Below are positions 16,171-24,746 of a DNA stretch of 64,000 nucleotides, piece after piece. The translations under genes were made by a program, and so were the position numbers. Position 1 is the stretch's first letter. Every line of letters starts with the position of its first letter. The DNA comes from Elioraea tepidiphila DSM 17972 (GTDB lineage Bacteria; Pseudomonadota; Alphaproteobacteria; Acetobacterales; Acetobacteraceae): contig NZ_KB899924.1 of assembly GCF_000378465.1 (NCBI RefSeq), forward strand, positions 49,094 to 113,093, given 5' to 3'. Below the pieces are notes generated by a model, which had not been told where the DNA came from, ran no database searches, and was given only the letters and a program-made list of their open reading frames with translations.

Positions 16171-19100
16171 TCACTTCGCCGTCGCCTGCGCCGCACGCAG
16201 CGCCGCGGCGAGCGCGTCGAGCAGATCGGCGCGGCTGAACGGCTTGCGCAGCTGCGGCACCACGACGTCGCCGGCCACGGAGTCGTCGAAGCCGGTCATC
16301 AGCACCACCGGCAGTCCCGGACGAAGCGCGCGCGCCTCGGCGGCGAGCCCGTGCCCGTCCAGCCTTCCGGGCATGCGGATGTCGCTCAACAGCAGGTCGA
16401 TCCGCACGCCATAGCGCAGCAGCGCCAGCGCGGCATCCGCATCGGCCACCGCGCTCACCTCCATGCCCGCCTCGCGGCAGAGGCGCTCGACCAGTGCGCG
16501 CAGCGGCGCCTCGTCCTCGACCACGAGCAGCCGGACGCCGGCCAGCACCGCGTGGTCGGCCGCGCGCAACACATCGATGCCGGCCTCCTCCTCGGCGATC
16601 GGCAGCCAGAGCGTGACCGTGGTGCCCTCGCCCTCGGTGCTGTCGATGCGCACCTCGCCGCCCGACTGGCGCGCGAAACCATAGACCATCGCCAGCCCGA
16701 GCCCGGTGCCCTTGCCCGCACCCTTGGTGGTGAAGAACGGTTCGAAGGCGCGCGCCAGCACCTCCGGCGCCATGCCCTGGCCCTCGTCCTCGACCGCGAT
16801 GCGCACATGCGCCGTCGCCGCGAGCCCGGCCGCGGCCGCCTCCTCGGCCGACGCGCGGCCGGCGCGGATCGTCACCTGCCCCCCCTCCGGCATGGCGTCG
16901 CGCGCGTTCAGCACCAGGTTCACGAGCGAGGTCTCGAGCTGCGCGGCATCGACCAGGGCCGGCGGCGTGTCGGCGGCGACCTCGGTGCGCAGCACGATCC
17001 GTCCGCCGAGCGCGCGCCGGAGCAGCGCGTCGAGTCCGCCGACCAGCGGCGCGAGCGGCACCGGCGCCGGCCGCAGCGACTGCCGCTGCGCGAAGGCCAG
17101 CAGGCCGCGCGTCAGCTTCGCCCCCTGCCCGACCGCGTGCAGCGCCGCTTCGGTCAGCTCGCGCGCCTCGCCGTCGGCGACGAGCTCGTGCACGAGCTCC
17201 AGGTTCAGGCCGATCACCGACAGCAGGTTGTTCACGTCATGCGCGATGCCGCCGGTCAGCTCGCCCAGCGCGTTCAACCGTTGCGCCCGCTCGAGCCGTT
17301 CCTCCTGCTGGATGCGTTCGGTGATGTCGGTCGAGACGCCGACGAGCGCGACCGGCATGCCGTCGGGGCCGCGCTCCAGCCCCACGGAGGAGCTGCGATG
17401 GCGGAGCGAGCCGTCCGGCCGGCGGATGCGATAGACGACGTTCGCCTGCTCGCCCGTCGCGGCCACGCGCTCGAGCGTGGCCCGCACGATCGCCTGGTCC
17501 TCCGGCGGCATCAACCCCAGCACCGAGTCGACGCTGGAGGTGAAGGTGTTCGGATCGACGCCGATCTGGTCGTAGATCGCCTCGCTGAGCTCGAACGCGT
17601 CGCCGCCGATGGGCAGGCGCCAGAAGCCCAGCCCCGCGACGCGGCCGGCATCGGCGAGCTGGCGCCGCTGGCGGTCCAGCCGTTCGCGCGCCTCGACCTC
17701 CTCGGTCACGTCCTGGGTGATCCCGAACACGGCGATCATGCCGTCGCTGCCGCGCTCCATGCCCGAAGCGTTGCGGATCCAGCGATAGCCGCCGTCGGGG
17801 CGGCGCACCCGGACAGTGACCGTCTGGGCCTCGCCGGTCTCGCGCAGTCTTGTCCGGCTTGCCTCCCACAGGGCGATATCATCGGGGTGCAGCCGCTCCG
17901 TGATCATCGCATTGGTCGGCACGACGCTGCCCGGTTCGAAGCCGAACTGCCGGTAGACCTCGTCCGACCAGGTCACCACGTCGCTGTCCAGTCTGCGGCC
18001 CCAGAAGCCGAGACGGGCGACGCGGCCGGCATCGGCCAGCAGCCGGTCCTGGTGACGCAACCGCTCGGTCGCCTCGATCTCGGCGGTGACGTCCTGGGCG
18101 ATGCCATAGATGGTCACGACGCCGTCTGCGGTGCGCTCCATGCCCACCGAATCGCGGATCCAGCGCCAGCTCCCATCGCCCTGGCGGACGCGCACGGTGA
18201 CCGTCTGGTTCTCGCCGGTCTCGTGCAGCCGCGCGCGGGCCTGCTGCCAGACCGGAACGTCGTCGGGATGCAGCCGCGCGCGGATCAGGGCGAGCGTCGG
18301 CACGACGCCGCCGGGCTCGAATCCGTAGAAGCGATACATCTCCTCGGACCAGACGACGGTCTCCTCGTCGAGGCGGCGACGCCAGAAGCCCAGACGCGCG
18401 ACGCGGCCGGCATCGCCGAGCAGTTTCTCGCGCTGGCGCAGCTGCTCGGCGGCCTCGACCTCCTCGGTGACGTCCTGCGACAGCCCGGTGACGGCGATCT
18501 TCCGTCCGTCGGCGTCGCGTTCCAGGCCGGCAACGATACGGATCCAGCGCACCGTGCCGTCCGGGCGGCAGACGCGGAACGTCACCGTCTCGCTCTCGCC
18601 GGTCTCGACGATGCGCCGCCCGGTCGCTTCCACCCGCGGGAGGTCGTCGGGATGCATCAGCGCGCGATAGGCGCCGACATCCAGCGGCCCGCTGTCGAGG
18701 GGCAGGCCGAACTGGCGCAGCTTCTCCTCGGTCGCCACCATCTGCGTGCCGTCGAGCGCGCGGCGGTAGAAGCCGATATGCGCGACCCGACCGACCTCGC
18801 GCAGCCGGCGCGCTTGCTCGGCGATCTGCTCGCGCGCCTCGACCTCCTCGGTCACATCCTGGGCGACACCGACCACGGCGACCGGCGTGCCGTCGGCGCG
18901 CCGCTCAAGCCCGGCGACGACGCGGCGCCAGCGCACCTGCCCGTCGGCGCGGATCAAGCGGTAGGTATGATCGCGGGTTTCGTTCCCTTCGCGGACGCGG
19001 CTCATCCACGCCCGGAGCGCGTCGCGGTCCTCGGGATGCACCATCGCCATCACGGCGTCCCGCGTCGGCGTGAAGGTCGCGGGATCGACGCCGAAATCGC

Positions 19101-22100
19101 GATAGATCTCCTCCGTCCAGGTGGAGGGACTGCCATCCAGCGGGCGGCGGTAGAAGCCGATCCGGCCGATCCGGCGCGCGGCATCGAGGAACTGCTGCTG
19201 GCGTTCGAGCTGCTCGCGCCGCTCGACCTCCTCGGTGACGTCCTGGCTGACGCCGACCAGCCCGATCGGCGCGCCGTCGGGACCGCGTTCGAGGCCGCTG
19301 GTGGCCCGACGCCAACGCACCGTGCCGTCGGGACGGATGATCCGGAACGTGACGGCGCCACTCTCGCCCGTTTCGAACAGGCGGGCCGCGGCGGCATCGA
19401 TCACCGCCAGGTCGTCGGGATGCGCCATCGCCCGCACGGCGGCCCGCGTCGGTACGAAGCTCGCCGGATCGACACCGTAGCCGGCGTAGATCTCCTCGGT
19501 CCAGGTGTAGGTGTCGCTGTCGATCGCGCGCCAGTAGAAGCCGACATGGCCGATCCGGCGCGCCGCTTCCAGGTAGCGCTGCTGCCGCTCGAGCTGCTCG
19601 CGGCCGGCGAGCTCGCCGGTGACGTCCTGGGTGACGCCGATCAGCGCGACCGGCACGCCTTCGGCGTTCCGCTCCAGTCCCGAGACCGCCCGGCGCCAGC
19701 GCACGCTGCCATCGGGGCGGATGATCCGGAACGTCGTGGTCGCGCCCTCGCCGGTGCGGCGCAGATGCTGGCCGGCCTCGATCACCGCCTGACGATCGTC
19801 GGGATGGATCATCGCGAACACGCGCGCGCGCGTTGGCACGAAGGTCGCGGGATCGACGCCGTATTCCTCGAACAGCGTTTCGGTCCAGGTGTATTCCTCG
19901 CCGTCCAGCGGCAATCGCCAGTAGTTGAGCCGGCCGATCCGGCGCGCGGCTTCGAGGAACTGCTGCTGGCGCTCGCGCTGCTCGCGTGCCTCGACCTCCT
20001 CGGTGACGTCCTGGAACAGGCCGGAAACGGCCGTGGGGCTGCCGTCCAGGGCACGTTCAAGCCCTATCGTCGCGCGCAGACGGCGGACGGCGCCATCCGG
20101 GCGGATGATCCGATAGGTGAACGTCACCGTTTCGCCGTTATCCAGCACCCGTTGCCGCGCTCGCTCCTGCAGCTCGGCATCGTCGGGATGAAGGCGGGCG
20201 TGCAGCGTCGCGAACTCGACCGGCTCGGCGTCCTCGAGGCCGTACTGGCGGCGGAACTCGTCGTTGCAGTCGATCGCGCCGGTGGCGAGGTCGCGGCGGT
20301 AGAATCCGATCCGCGCGATCCGCCCGGCCTCGGCGATCAGCCGCTCCTGCCGCGCCAGGCGCTCGGTCGCCAGGCGCTGTTCGGTGATGTCCTGGCTGAT
20401 GCCTGAAACGGCGACCGGCGTGCCGTCGGCATCGCGTTCGAGCGCGATCGAGACCCACCGGTAGCGGATCTCGCCGTCGGGACGGCGGATGCGATAGACG
20501 GCGCCGCCGGGCTCGCCGGTCTCCCACACCCGTTCGGCGGCGGCACGGGTCGCCTCGCGGTCCTCGGGCAGGATGCGCTGGTAGAGCGCCTCCAGCGTCG
20601 GCACGAAGGTCTCGCGCGTCTCGCCCATCTGTCGATAGACCTCGTCGGTCCATTCCAGGACCTCCGAGCCCTTGCGCAGGCGCCAGAAACCAAGCCCGGC
20701 AGCCCGCCCGGCCTCGGCGAGCTGGAGCTGCTGCTGGGTGAGCGCGGCATGCATCCGCTCGCGGTCGGTGATGTCCTGGCTGACGCCCGAGAGCGCGATC
20801 ACGCGACCTGCGCCGTCGCGCTCGACGCCGGTCAGCGACCAGCGCACGCGCAGTGCGCCGTCGGCGCGGCGGAACCGGTAGATGTAGGACTCGCTCTCGC
20901 CGGTCTCGCGCACGCGCCGCAGCGTCTCGGCCACGCGCTGGCGGTCCTCGGGCTCGATCATCGCCAGGACCGCATCGACCCGCGGCTGGAAGCTGAGCGG
21001 ATCGACGCCGAACTGGCGGTAGCTCTCGGAGCTCCACTCGAACCGATCGGCATCGACGGGCAGGCGCCAGAAGGCGAGGCCGGCGATCCGCACGGCATCG
21101 GCGATCTGGCGCTCCTGGCGGGAAAGCCGCTCGCGCGCCTCGTGCAGTTCGGTGATGTCGGTGATCGTGCCGTAGACCGGGCCGTCGCCGTTCGCCGCCT
21201 TCACCTGGATCGCGCGGTCCTCGATCCACCGCACGGTCCCGTCGCGAGCGACGATCCGGTAGACGTGGCACCAGCCCTGCGCGAGGTCCACGCCGCGGTA
21301 CGAGCGCTGCAGCGCGTCGCGGTCATCGGGATGGGTCACCACTTCCCGCCAATAGAACGGACGCGATTCGAGTTCCGCGATCGTGCGCCCCGTCAGGCGT
21401 GCCGCCGCCGCGCCGCGGTATCGGGTGGCTTCCAGTCGGCGGGGCCGCAGCCACAGCACGATACCGAGCGAATCCGCGATGGTTCGCATCTCGCCTTCCC
21501 GTGATTCGAGGTCGGCGAGCGCATCGTCGAGCCGCACAATCGTGCGCGACAGCCGCACCGCGAGCAGCACCAGGGCCGCCGCCAGCAGCGCACCGGCAAG
21601 GCTGACGGGCACGGCGGTGCGCGCCCAGGCGGCGACCACGGCCGCGCGCTTGAGCCCCGCCAGCACGACGGCGCGCCCGCGGTCGACCATGTGCCAGGCG
21701 GCGAGGAAGGCCTCGCCGTCGCTGGCGCGCACGGTCCGGAACAGGCCAGTTGGCGGCGGATCGGCATGGCCGAGCGCCTCCGGCAGCGCGAACACGTCGG
21801 CCTCGCGCGGCAGGCCGGATGAAGCGGGTCGCTGCTCCAGCAGCACCCCGTCGCCGCGCAGCAGGATGACGACGACGCTGTCCGGCAAATCGGTGGGCGG
21901 CAGCAGGCCGCGCCCCTGGACGATCGGCAGGATCGCCGTGACGACGCCGGCGAACGCGCCGTCGGCGTCGAACAAGGGCCTGCCGAGCGCGATGATCGCC
22001 TGATCCCGGACATTGCCGAGCAGGCCGAGATAGGGCGGGCTGATCGACAGGCGTGGCGCCGGGTCGGCCGCGATCGGCGCGAACAGCGGCCGGTCGGCGA

Positions 22101-22500
22101 GGCTCACGCGCTCGGTGCGATCGGGCGGCACGCGCGAGGTCGCGACCAGCCCGCCCGCCCGGTCGAGCACGACGAAGGCATTGGTGTCGCGGCTGAGGTC
22201 GCGGGTCTCGACCAGGGCGGCGTGGAGGGCGGCGCGATGGTCGGGATCGTCGAGGCGGCGCGGGTCGATCCGCGCCGCGAGCCCCATCAGGGCGAAATCG
22301 ATGCCCTCGATGCGTCGGGAGACCGCCTCGGCGGTCCCTGCGGCGAGAATGCGGGCGCGGTTGGCGTTGGCGTCGAGCTCGCTCTGGAGGTTCTGCCCGA
22401 GCAGCACCGCCACCCCGGCGAGCAGCACGGCGCCGATCCCGGCGGCGATCCAGGGCAGGGCGGAGGCCAGCCGCCTCGCCCGCCGGGACGCCTCGCGCAT
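16171..22500 (-). CDS. Giant hybrid sensor histidine kinase with 11 tandem PAS domains
   Basis: 2109 residues. Order: membrane segment ~17-36; periplasmic PDC/Cache-like sensor ~37-296; membrane segment ~297-317; one divergent PAS (~335-452), then ten PAS_3/PAC units spaced 127-128 residues (each with GFW/GFY..., E-YR-FG, HPDD, RPDG--RW, ER--DG and QD(V/I)TE). HisKA has phospho-acceptor His ~1755 in GGIAHDVNN. HATPase has N-box LVNLVLNARDA, FEPFFTTK and GKGTGLGLAM. A C-terminal receiver carries acceptor Asp ~2041 (SDIRMPG), Thr ~2070 and Lys ~2087. ATG 22500 overlaps the response-regulator stop (TGATG); a GTG one codon earlier is also in frame. Signal unknown. Confidence 0.95.
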   Translation of the reverse strand: MREASRRARRLASALPWIAAGIGAVLLAGVAVLLGQNLQSELDANANRARILAAGTAEAVSRRIEGIDFALMGLAARIDPRRLDDPDHRAALHAALVETRDLSRDTNAFVVLDRAGGLVATSRVPPDRTERVSLADRPLFAPIAADPAPRLSISPPYLGLLGNVRDQAIIALGRPLFDADGAFAGVVTAILPIVQGRGLLPPTDLPDSVVVILLRGDGVLLEQRPASSGLPREADVFALPEALGHADPPPTGLFRTVRASDGEAFLAAWHMVDRGRAVVLAGLKRAAVVAAWARTAVPVSLAGALLAAALVLLAVRLSRTIVRLDDALADLESREGEMRTIADSLGIVLWLRPRRLEATRYRGAAAARLTGRTIAELESRPFYWREVVTHPDDRDALQRSYRGVDLAQGWCHVYRIVARDGTVRWIEDRAIQVKAANGDGPVYGTITDITELHEARERLSRQERQIADAVRIAGLAFWRLPVDADRFEWSSESYRQFGVDPLSFQPRVDAVLAMIEPEDRQRVAETLRRVRETGESESYIYRFRRADGALRVRWSLTGVERDGAGRVIALSGVSQDITDRERMHAALTQQQLQLAEAGRAAGLGFWRLRKGSEVLEWTDEVYRQMGETRETFVPTLEALYQRILPEDREATRAAAERVWETGEPGGAVYRIRRPDGEIRYRWVSIALERDADGTPVAVSGISQDITEQRLATERLARQERLIAEAGRIARIGFYRRDLATGAIDCNDEFRRQYGLEDAEPVEFATLHARLHPDDAELQERARQRVLDNGETVTFTYRIIRPDGAVRRLRATIGLERALDGSPTAVSGLFQDVTEEVEAREQRERQQQFLEAARRIGRLNYWRLPLDGEEYTWTETLFEEYGVDPATFVPTRARVFAMIHPDDRQAVIEAGQHLRRTGEGATTTFRIIRPDGSVRWRRAVSGLERNAEGVPVALIGVTQDVTGELAGREQLERQQRYLEAARRIGHVGFYWRAIDSDTYTWTEEIYAGYGVDPASFVPTRAAVRAMAHPDDLAVIDAAAARLFETGESGAVTFRIIRPDGTVRWRRATSGLERGPDGAPIGLVGVSQDVTEEVERREQLERQQQFLDAARRIGRIGFYRRPLDGSPSTWTEEIYRDFGVDPATFTPTRDAVMAMVHPEDRDALRAWMSRVREGNETRDHTYRLIRADGQVRWRRVVAGLERRADGTPVAVVGVAQDVTEEVEAREQIAEQARRLREVGRVAHIGFYRRALDGTQMVATEEKLRQFGLPLDSGPLDVGAYRALMHPDDLPRVEATGRRIVETGESETVTFRVCRPDGTVRWIRIVAGLERDADGRKIAVTGLSQDVTEEVEAAEQLRQREKLLGDAGRVARLGFWRRRLDEETVVWSEEMYRFYGFEPGGVVPTLALIRARLHPDDVPVWQQARARLHETGENQTVTVRVRQGDGSWRWIRDSVGMERTADGVVTIYGIAQDVTAEIEATERLRHQDRLLADAGRVARLGFWGRRLDSDVVTWSDEVYRQFGFEPGSVVPTNAMITERLHPDDIALWEASRTRLRETGEAQTVTVRVRRPDGGYRWIRNASGMERGSDGMIAVFGITQDVTEEVEARERLDRQRRQLADAGRVAGLGFWRLPIGGDAFELSEAIYDQIGVDPNTFTSSVDSVLGLMPPEDQAIVRATLERVAATGEQANVVYRIRRPDGSLRHRSSSVGLERGPDGMPVALVGVSTDITERIQQEERLERAQRLNALGELTGGIAHDVNNLLSVIGLNLELVHELVADGEARELTEAALHAVGQGAKLTRGLLAFAQRQSLRPAPVPLAPLVGGLDALLRRALGGRIVLRTEVAADTPPALVDAAQLETSLVNLVLNARDAMPEGGQVTIRAGRASAEEAAAAGLAATAHVRIAVEDEGQGMAPEVLARAFEPFFTTKGAGKGTGLGLAMVYGFARQSGGEVRIDSTEGEGTTVTLWLPIAEEEAGIDVLRAADHAVLAGVRLLVVEDEAPLRALVERLCREAGMEVSAVADADAALALLRYGVRIDLLLSDIRMPGRLDGHGLAAEARALRPGLPVVLMTGFDDSVAGDVVVPQLRKPFSRADLLDALAAALRAAQATAK
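17314..21117 (-). repeat. Ten in-frame tandem PAS repeats (~384-bp period)
   Basis: Ten coding units within the giant kinase. The motif Q/T-D-(V/I)-T recurs at residues ~576, 704, 831, 959, 1087, 1215, 1343, 1470, 1597 and 1725, so the spacing is 127 or 128 residues each time. On the forward strand, segments such as CTCCTCGGTGACGTCCTGG recur at about the same period. Units 5-7 share the linker QQ-FL-AARRIG and units 9-10 share DAGRVARLGFW, which suggests several rounds of duplication. Confidence 0.9.
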
Positions 22501-22940
22501 CACGATGCCGGCGGAGGCCCCGACGCCTGGTGGAGGAAGCTGCGCAGGGCAGACGCCGCGAACGGCTTGGGCTGGGTGCTGACGCGCGTGAGCCCGCTGC
22601 GCTCGGCCGTCTGCAACGCGAGCCGGAGCAGCGTGTCGCCATAGCCGGACATGATCAGCACCGGCGCGTCGCGCGAGGTGGCGGCGAGGCGGCCGAGCAC
22701 GTCAAGCCCGCTGCCCTCGGCCAGCATGCAGTCGACGATCGCCGCGTCGGGACGGACGGTCTCCAGCGCCTCGACGAACTGCGCCGTGTCCACGCAGGTA
22801 TGCACCACCCAGCCCTCGGCCTGGGCGACCGTCGCCACCACGCGGGCGAGGGCGGGGTTGTCCTCCAGCAGCAGCAGCTGCGACGCCTTCCCATTGGCGG
22901 GAGCAGCGGGCGGTGTCGTGGCGGTGGTCGGGGTTGCCAT
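22500..22940 (-). CDS. Single-domain response regulator (receiver only)
   Basis: 146 residues: a proline/alanine-rich leader of ~20, then a receiver domain with LLLLEDNPALAR (acidic pair), phospho-acceptor Asp in AAIVDCMLAEGSGLDVL, VLIMSGYGD and Lys in QPKPFAASAL. There is no output domain, so it probably relays phosphate or interacts with a partner. It is upstream of and overlaps the giant kinase gene (TGATG). ATG 22940 has a weak GGTGA seven bases upstream; a GTG at 22979 would add 13 residues. Confidence 0.87.
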   Translation of the reverse strand: MATPTTATTPPAAPANGKASQLLLLEDNPALARVVATVAQAEGWVVHTCVDTAQFVEALETVRPDAAIVDCMLAEGSGLDVLGRLAATSRDAPVLIMSGYGDTLLRLALQTAERSGLTRVSTQPKPFAASALRSFLHQASGPPPAS

Positions 22941-23011
22941 CAGCAAGTCACCATCACGAAAACGGCCAAGGACTATCACTTTCAGCGAAGGCGCGCATGT
23001 CGACCCCGGAT

Positions 23012-23041
23012 TATCTACGCGAGTTTGCTAACCAAGCGCAA
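23012..23041 (-). promoter_or_regulatory. Possible sigma-70 promoter for the response regulator-kinase operon
   Basis: On the minus strand TTGCGC (23041-23036) and TAGATA (23017-23012) are separated by 18 bases, in an unusually AT-rich patch upstream of the response-regulator start. Seen only by motif; no start site is known. Confidence 0.35.
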
Positions 23042-23099
23042 CTTTCCCGCGCATTTCCGGGGGTGTCCCGCCTCGCCGCCTCCGGCACGGCTCCCCGGC

Positions 23100-24677
23100 T
23101 CAGGGCACCAGGAGCTCGATCAGGAACGGCCCCTTGCGGCCCATCGCGCCGCGGAGCAGGTCCGCCAGCGCGTCGAGATCCGGTGCCAGCGCACCCTCCA
23201 CCCCCATGCCCTCGGCGACCTTCACCCAGTCGATGTCCGGATTGCCGAGATCGAGCATGTCGAGCGCGGTGCGGCCGGGATTGGCGCCCACGTTCATCAG
23301 CTCGTGACGCAGGATCGCGTATTTGCGGTTGGAGAAGATGACGACGCAGACATCGCAGCGCTCGCGCGCCATGGTCCAGAGCGCCTGCACCGTGTACATG
23401 CCGCTGCCGTCAGCCTGCAGCCCGATCACCTTGCGGTCCGGGCAGGCGATCGAGGCGCCGAGCACCAGCGGCAGGCCCTCGCCGATCGAGCCGCCCGTGA
23501 GCTGAAGCCAGTCATGCGGCGGCGCGGTGTGGGTGGCCGCGAAGAAGCCGCGGCCGGTGGTGACCCCCTCGTCCACCACGATCGCATGCTCCGGCATCAG
23601 CGCGCCGACCGTGGCGGCAATCCCCTCGGGCGTGATGGCACCGCCCGGCGCGCGCGGCCGCTCGCCGCCGTTCGGCGCCGGCGGCGCGACGCCCTTGGCG
23701 ACATCCTCGGCGAGCGCCTCGATCGCGCCGAGCACTTCCTGGTCGGGCCGCGCCAGCACGTGCACCGCACAGCCCTCCGGCAGCAGCGAGCCGGGCTTGC
23801 CGGGATAGGCGAAGAACGCGACGGGGTGCTTCGCGCCGACCAGGATGCAGGCCTCGTAGCCGGCGAGCTTCGCCAGCGCCATGTCCACCGGATAGGGCAC
23901 GCGCTCGACCGGATAGCGGCCCCTCCCCCGGGCCGTGCGCGCGTTCGACATCTGCGCCAGCACGCCGCAGCCGGTCGCGGCGGCGATGCGCCAAGCCGCG
24001 CGCTGGCCGGCCTCGGTGAGCGCCGGCCCGGCGAGCAGCAACAGCACCTTCGCCCCCTTGGCGCGCAGCACCCGAGCGACGGTCTCGAGCTGCTGCGGCG
24101 CGGGCATGACGCGCGGCGGCACGGGCAGCGGCTTCGCCGGACCTGCGGAGGGCTCCCAGGCCGTGTCGGCGGGCAGGATCAGCGTGGCGATCTGGCCCGG
24201 CGCGGTGCGCGCCGCCTGAACCGCGGCCGCGCCGTCGGCGGCGATGCCGCGCGATGACTGGCCGTAGCGCACCCAGTCGCTGAACGGCCGCGCCACCCCT
24301 TCGACATCCGCGGTCAGCGGCGCGTCCCACTGGCGGTGATAGGTCGCGTGATCGCCGACGATGTTCACCATCGGGCTCCGCGCACGCCTTGCGTTGTGGA
24401 TGTTCGAGAGCCCGTTGGCGAGGCCGGGGCCACAGTGGAGCAGCGTGCAGGCGGGCTTCTCGGCCATGCGGGCATAGCCGTCGGCCGCCCCGGTCACCAC
24501 GCCCTCGAACAGGCCGAGCACGCAGCGCATGCCGGGGATGCGGTCGAGCGCGGCGACGAAGTGCATCTCGGAGGTGCCGGGATTGGCGAAGCAGGTGTCC
24601 ACGCCGCTATCGAGCAGCGTCTGCACCAGGCTCTCCGCCCCGTTCATGGTCTCCGCCCGCGCCTGCGTCCCGTCCAT
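23100..24677 (-). CDS. Thiamine diphosphate-dependent enzyme, acetolactate synthase large-subunit-like
   Basis: 525 residues with the three ThDP-enzyme domains. The N-terminal PYR domain has FANPGTSEMHF and the activating glutamate in LGLFEGVVTGAADGYARM. A central Rossmann-like domain follows. The C-terminal PP domain has the Mg-ThDP motif LQADGSGMYTVQALW...IFSNRKYAIL (ADGS in place of the usual GDGS). The family holds 2-oxoacid decarboxylases and carboligases. It lacks a nearby small regulatory subunit, so a role in branched-chain synthesis is doubtful and a decarboxylase role is equally likely. ATG 24677 follows GAGGGAGAGG. Divergent from the metal ATPase. Confidence 0.88.
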   Translation of the reverse strand: MDGTQARAETMNGAESLVQTLLDSGVDTCFANPGTSEMHFVAALDRIPGMRCVLGLFEGVVTGAADGYARMAEKPACTLLHCGPGLANGLSNIHNARRARSPMVNIVGDHATYHRQWDAPLTADVEGVARPFSDWVRYGQSSRGIAADGAAAVQAARTAPGQIATLILPADTAWEPSAGPAKPLPVPPRVMPAPQQLETVARVLRAKGAKVLLLLAGPALTEAGQRAAWRIAAATGCGVLAQMSNARTARGRGRYPVERVPYPVDMALAKLAGYEACILVGAKHPVAFFAYPGKPGSLLPEGCAVHVLARPDQEVLGAIEALAEDVAKGVAPPAPNGGERPRAPGGAITPEGIAATVGALMPEHAIVVDEGVTTGRGFFAATHTAPPHDWLQLTGGSIGEGLPLVLGASIACPDRKVIGLQADGSGMYTVQALWTMARERCDVCVVIFSNRKYAILRHELMNVGANPGRTALDMLDLGNPDIDWVKVAEGMGVEGALAPDLDALADLLRGAMGRKGPFLIELLVP

Positions 24678-24746
24678 GGCCCTCTCCCTCGCGTCCTGCG
24701 CGTACCGGCCACAGGGATTGCGTCGGGTCAAGGCAGCGCGGCCGGG

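Noticed and set aside
16351..20406. 1351-codon open frame on the plus strand across the kinase
   Set aside because: It lies antisense to the PAS array. Its Arg/His/Gly-rich, low-hydrophobic composition is that of a GC-rich shadow frame, and it has no domain.
17314..21117. CRISPR-like array
   Set aside because: The repeats are 384-bp in-frame coding PAS units without spacers.
23100..24677. Authentic IlvB acetohydroxyacid synthase
   Set aside because: There is no small subunit gene nearby and the ThDP motif is ADGS. The family includes many decarboxylases, so a specific gene symbol is not justified.
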